DNA of 6,003 nt, from NCBI GenBank assembly GCA_934477985.1, contig CAKSOR010000179.1, forward strand, positions 1 through 6,003, read 5' to 3'. Positions 5,986-6,003 of the stretch are shown piece after piece. The notes beneath the pieces are model-generated. The model was not told the DNA's origin, did not search any database, and saw only the letters and a list, made by a program, of their open reading frames with translations. The DNA comes from an uncultured Eubacteriales bacterium (GTDB lineage Bacteria > Bacillota > Clostridia > Oscillospirales > CAG-272). How positions within the stretch are numbered: position 1 is the stretch's first letter; each line of letters opens with the position of its first letter. A program made the translations under genes and the position numbers.

Positions 5986-6003
5986 GTGCGAGCCAGTCCG
6001 GAT
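5986..6003 (+). other. Possible 5' end of a group II intron, cut by the window edge
   Basis: GTGCGAGCC fits the GUGYG start conserved in bacterial group II introns. Only 18 bases are visible, so no domain structure can be tested; GTGTG at 5984 is an alternative start. This is a weak call. Confidence 0.2.

Noticed and set aside
5941..6003. Start of an rRNA operon
   Set aside because: boxA alone suggests it, but no 16S 5' sequence appears before the window ends and the context is a regulator gene; left open as a check rather than annotated.
1..6003. CRISPR array, tRNA genes, insertion sequence ends
   Set aside because: I found no regularly spaced repeats, no cloverleaf with conserved TTCRA-type loop, and no paired terminal inverted repeats with a transposase.

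Overview
The window looks like chromosomal DNA of an anaerobic Firmicute, most likely a gut or rumen clostridium of the Oscillospirales/Christensenellales type. This is an inference from a C-terminal triple S-layer homology (SLH) anchor, AAAGGAG/GGAGG ribosome binding sites, a consensus housekeeping promoter, and a sigma-region-4 gene of the sort common in clostridial integrative elements. All supported genes lie on the + strand.

Positions 1-3153 hold the 3' part of a very large modular surface protein. It has the end of one N-terminal module, a second related module, an alpha/beta domain like those preceding glycosidase catalytic domains, a LamG-like beta-sandwich, a sialidase-type beta-propeller with Asp-boxes, and three SLH repeats. 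Positions 3171-3244 carry a textbook promoter (TTGACA, 17 bp, TATAAT) overlaid by a perfect 9-bp inverted repeat. This promoter drives a two-gene operon: a signal-less sialidase-like beta-propeller protein (3245-4273) and N-acetylneuraminate lyase (4270-5154), joined by a 4-base ATGA overlap. A strong intrinsic terminator at 5255-5306 closes the operon. Together these suggest sialic acid (or related sialoside) use: a wall-anchored sialidase-like protein outside, a cytoplasmic sialidase-like partner, and the aldolase that splits the free sugar into N-acetylmannosamine and pyruvate. No transporter or downstream kinase/epimerase is visible.

From about 5305 onward the character changes. A short leader with two perfect hairpins (13 and 14 bp) precedes a 139-residue sigma-70-region-4-like gene, and the second hairpin buries that gene's Shine-Dalgarno sequence. 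After it come a possible 23-codon ORF, a boxA-like antitermination motif (TTCTTTGAAAACT) and, at the very edge, GTGCGAGCC, which resembles the 5' end of a group II intron. This right-hand module resembles accessory or mobile-element DNA abutting the sialic acid locus. Its hairpin-gated sigma-like gene plus boxA arrangement is the most unusual part of the window.
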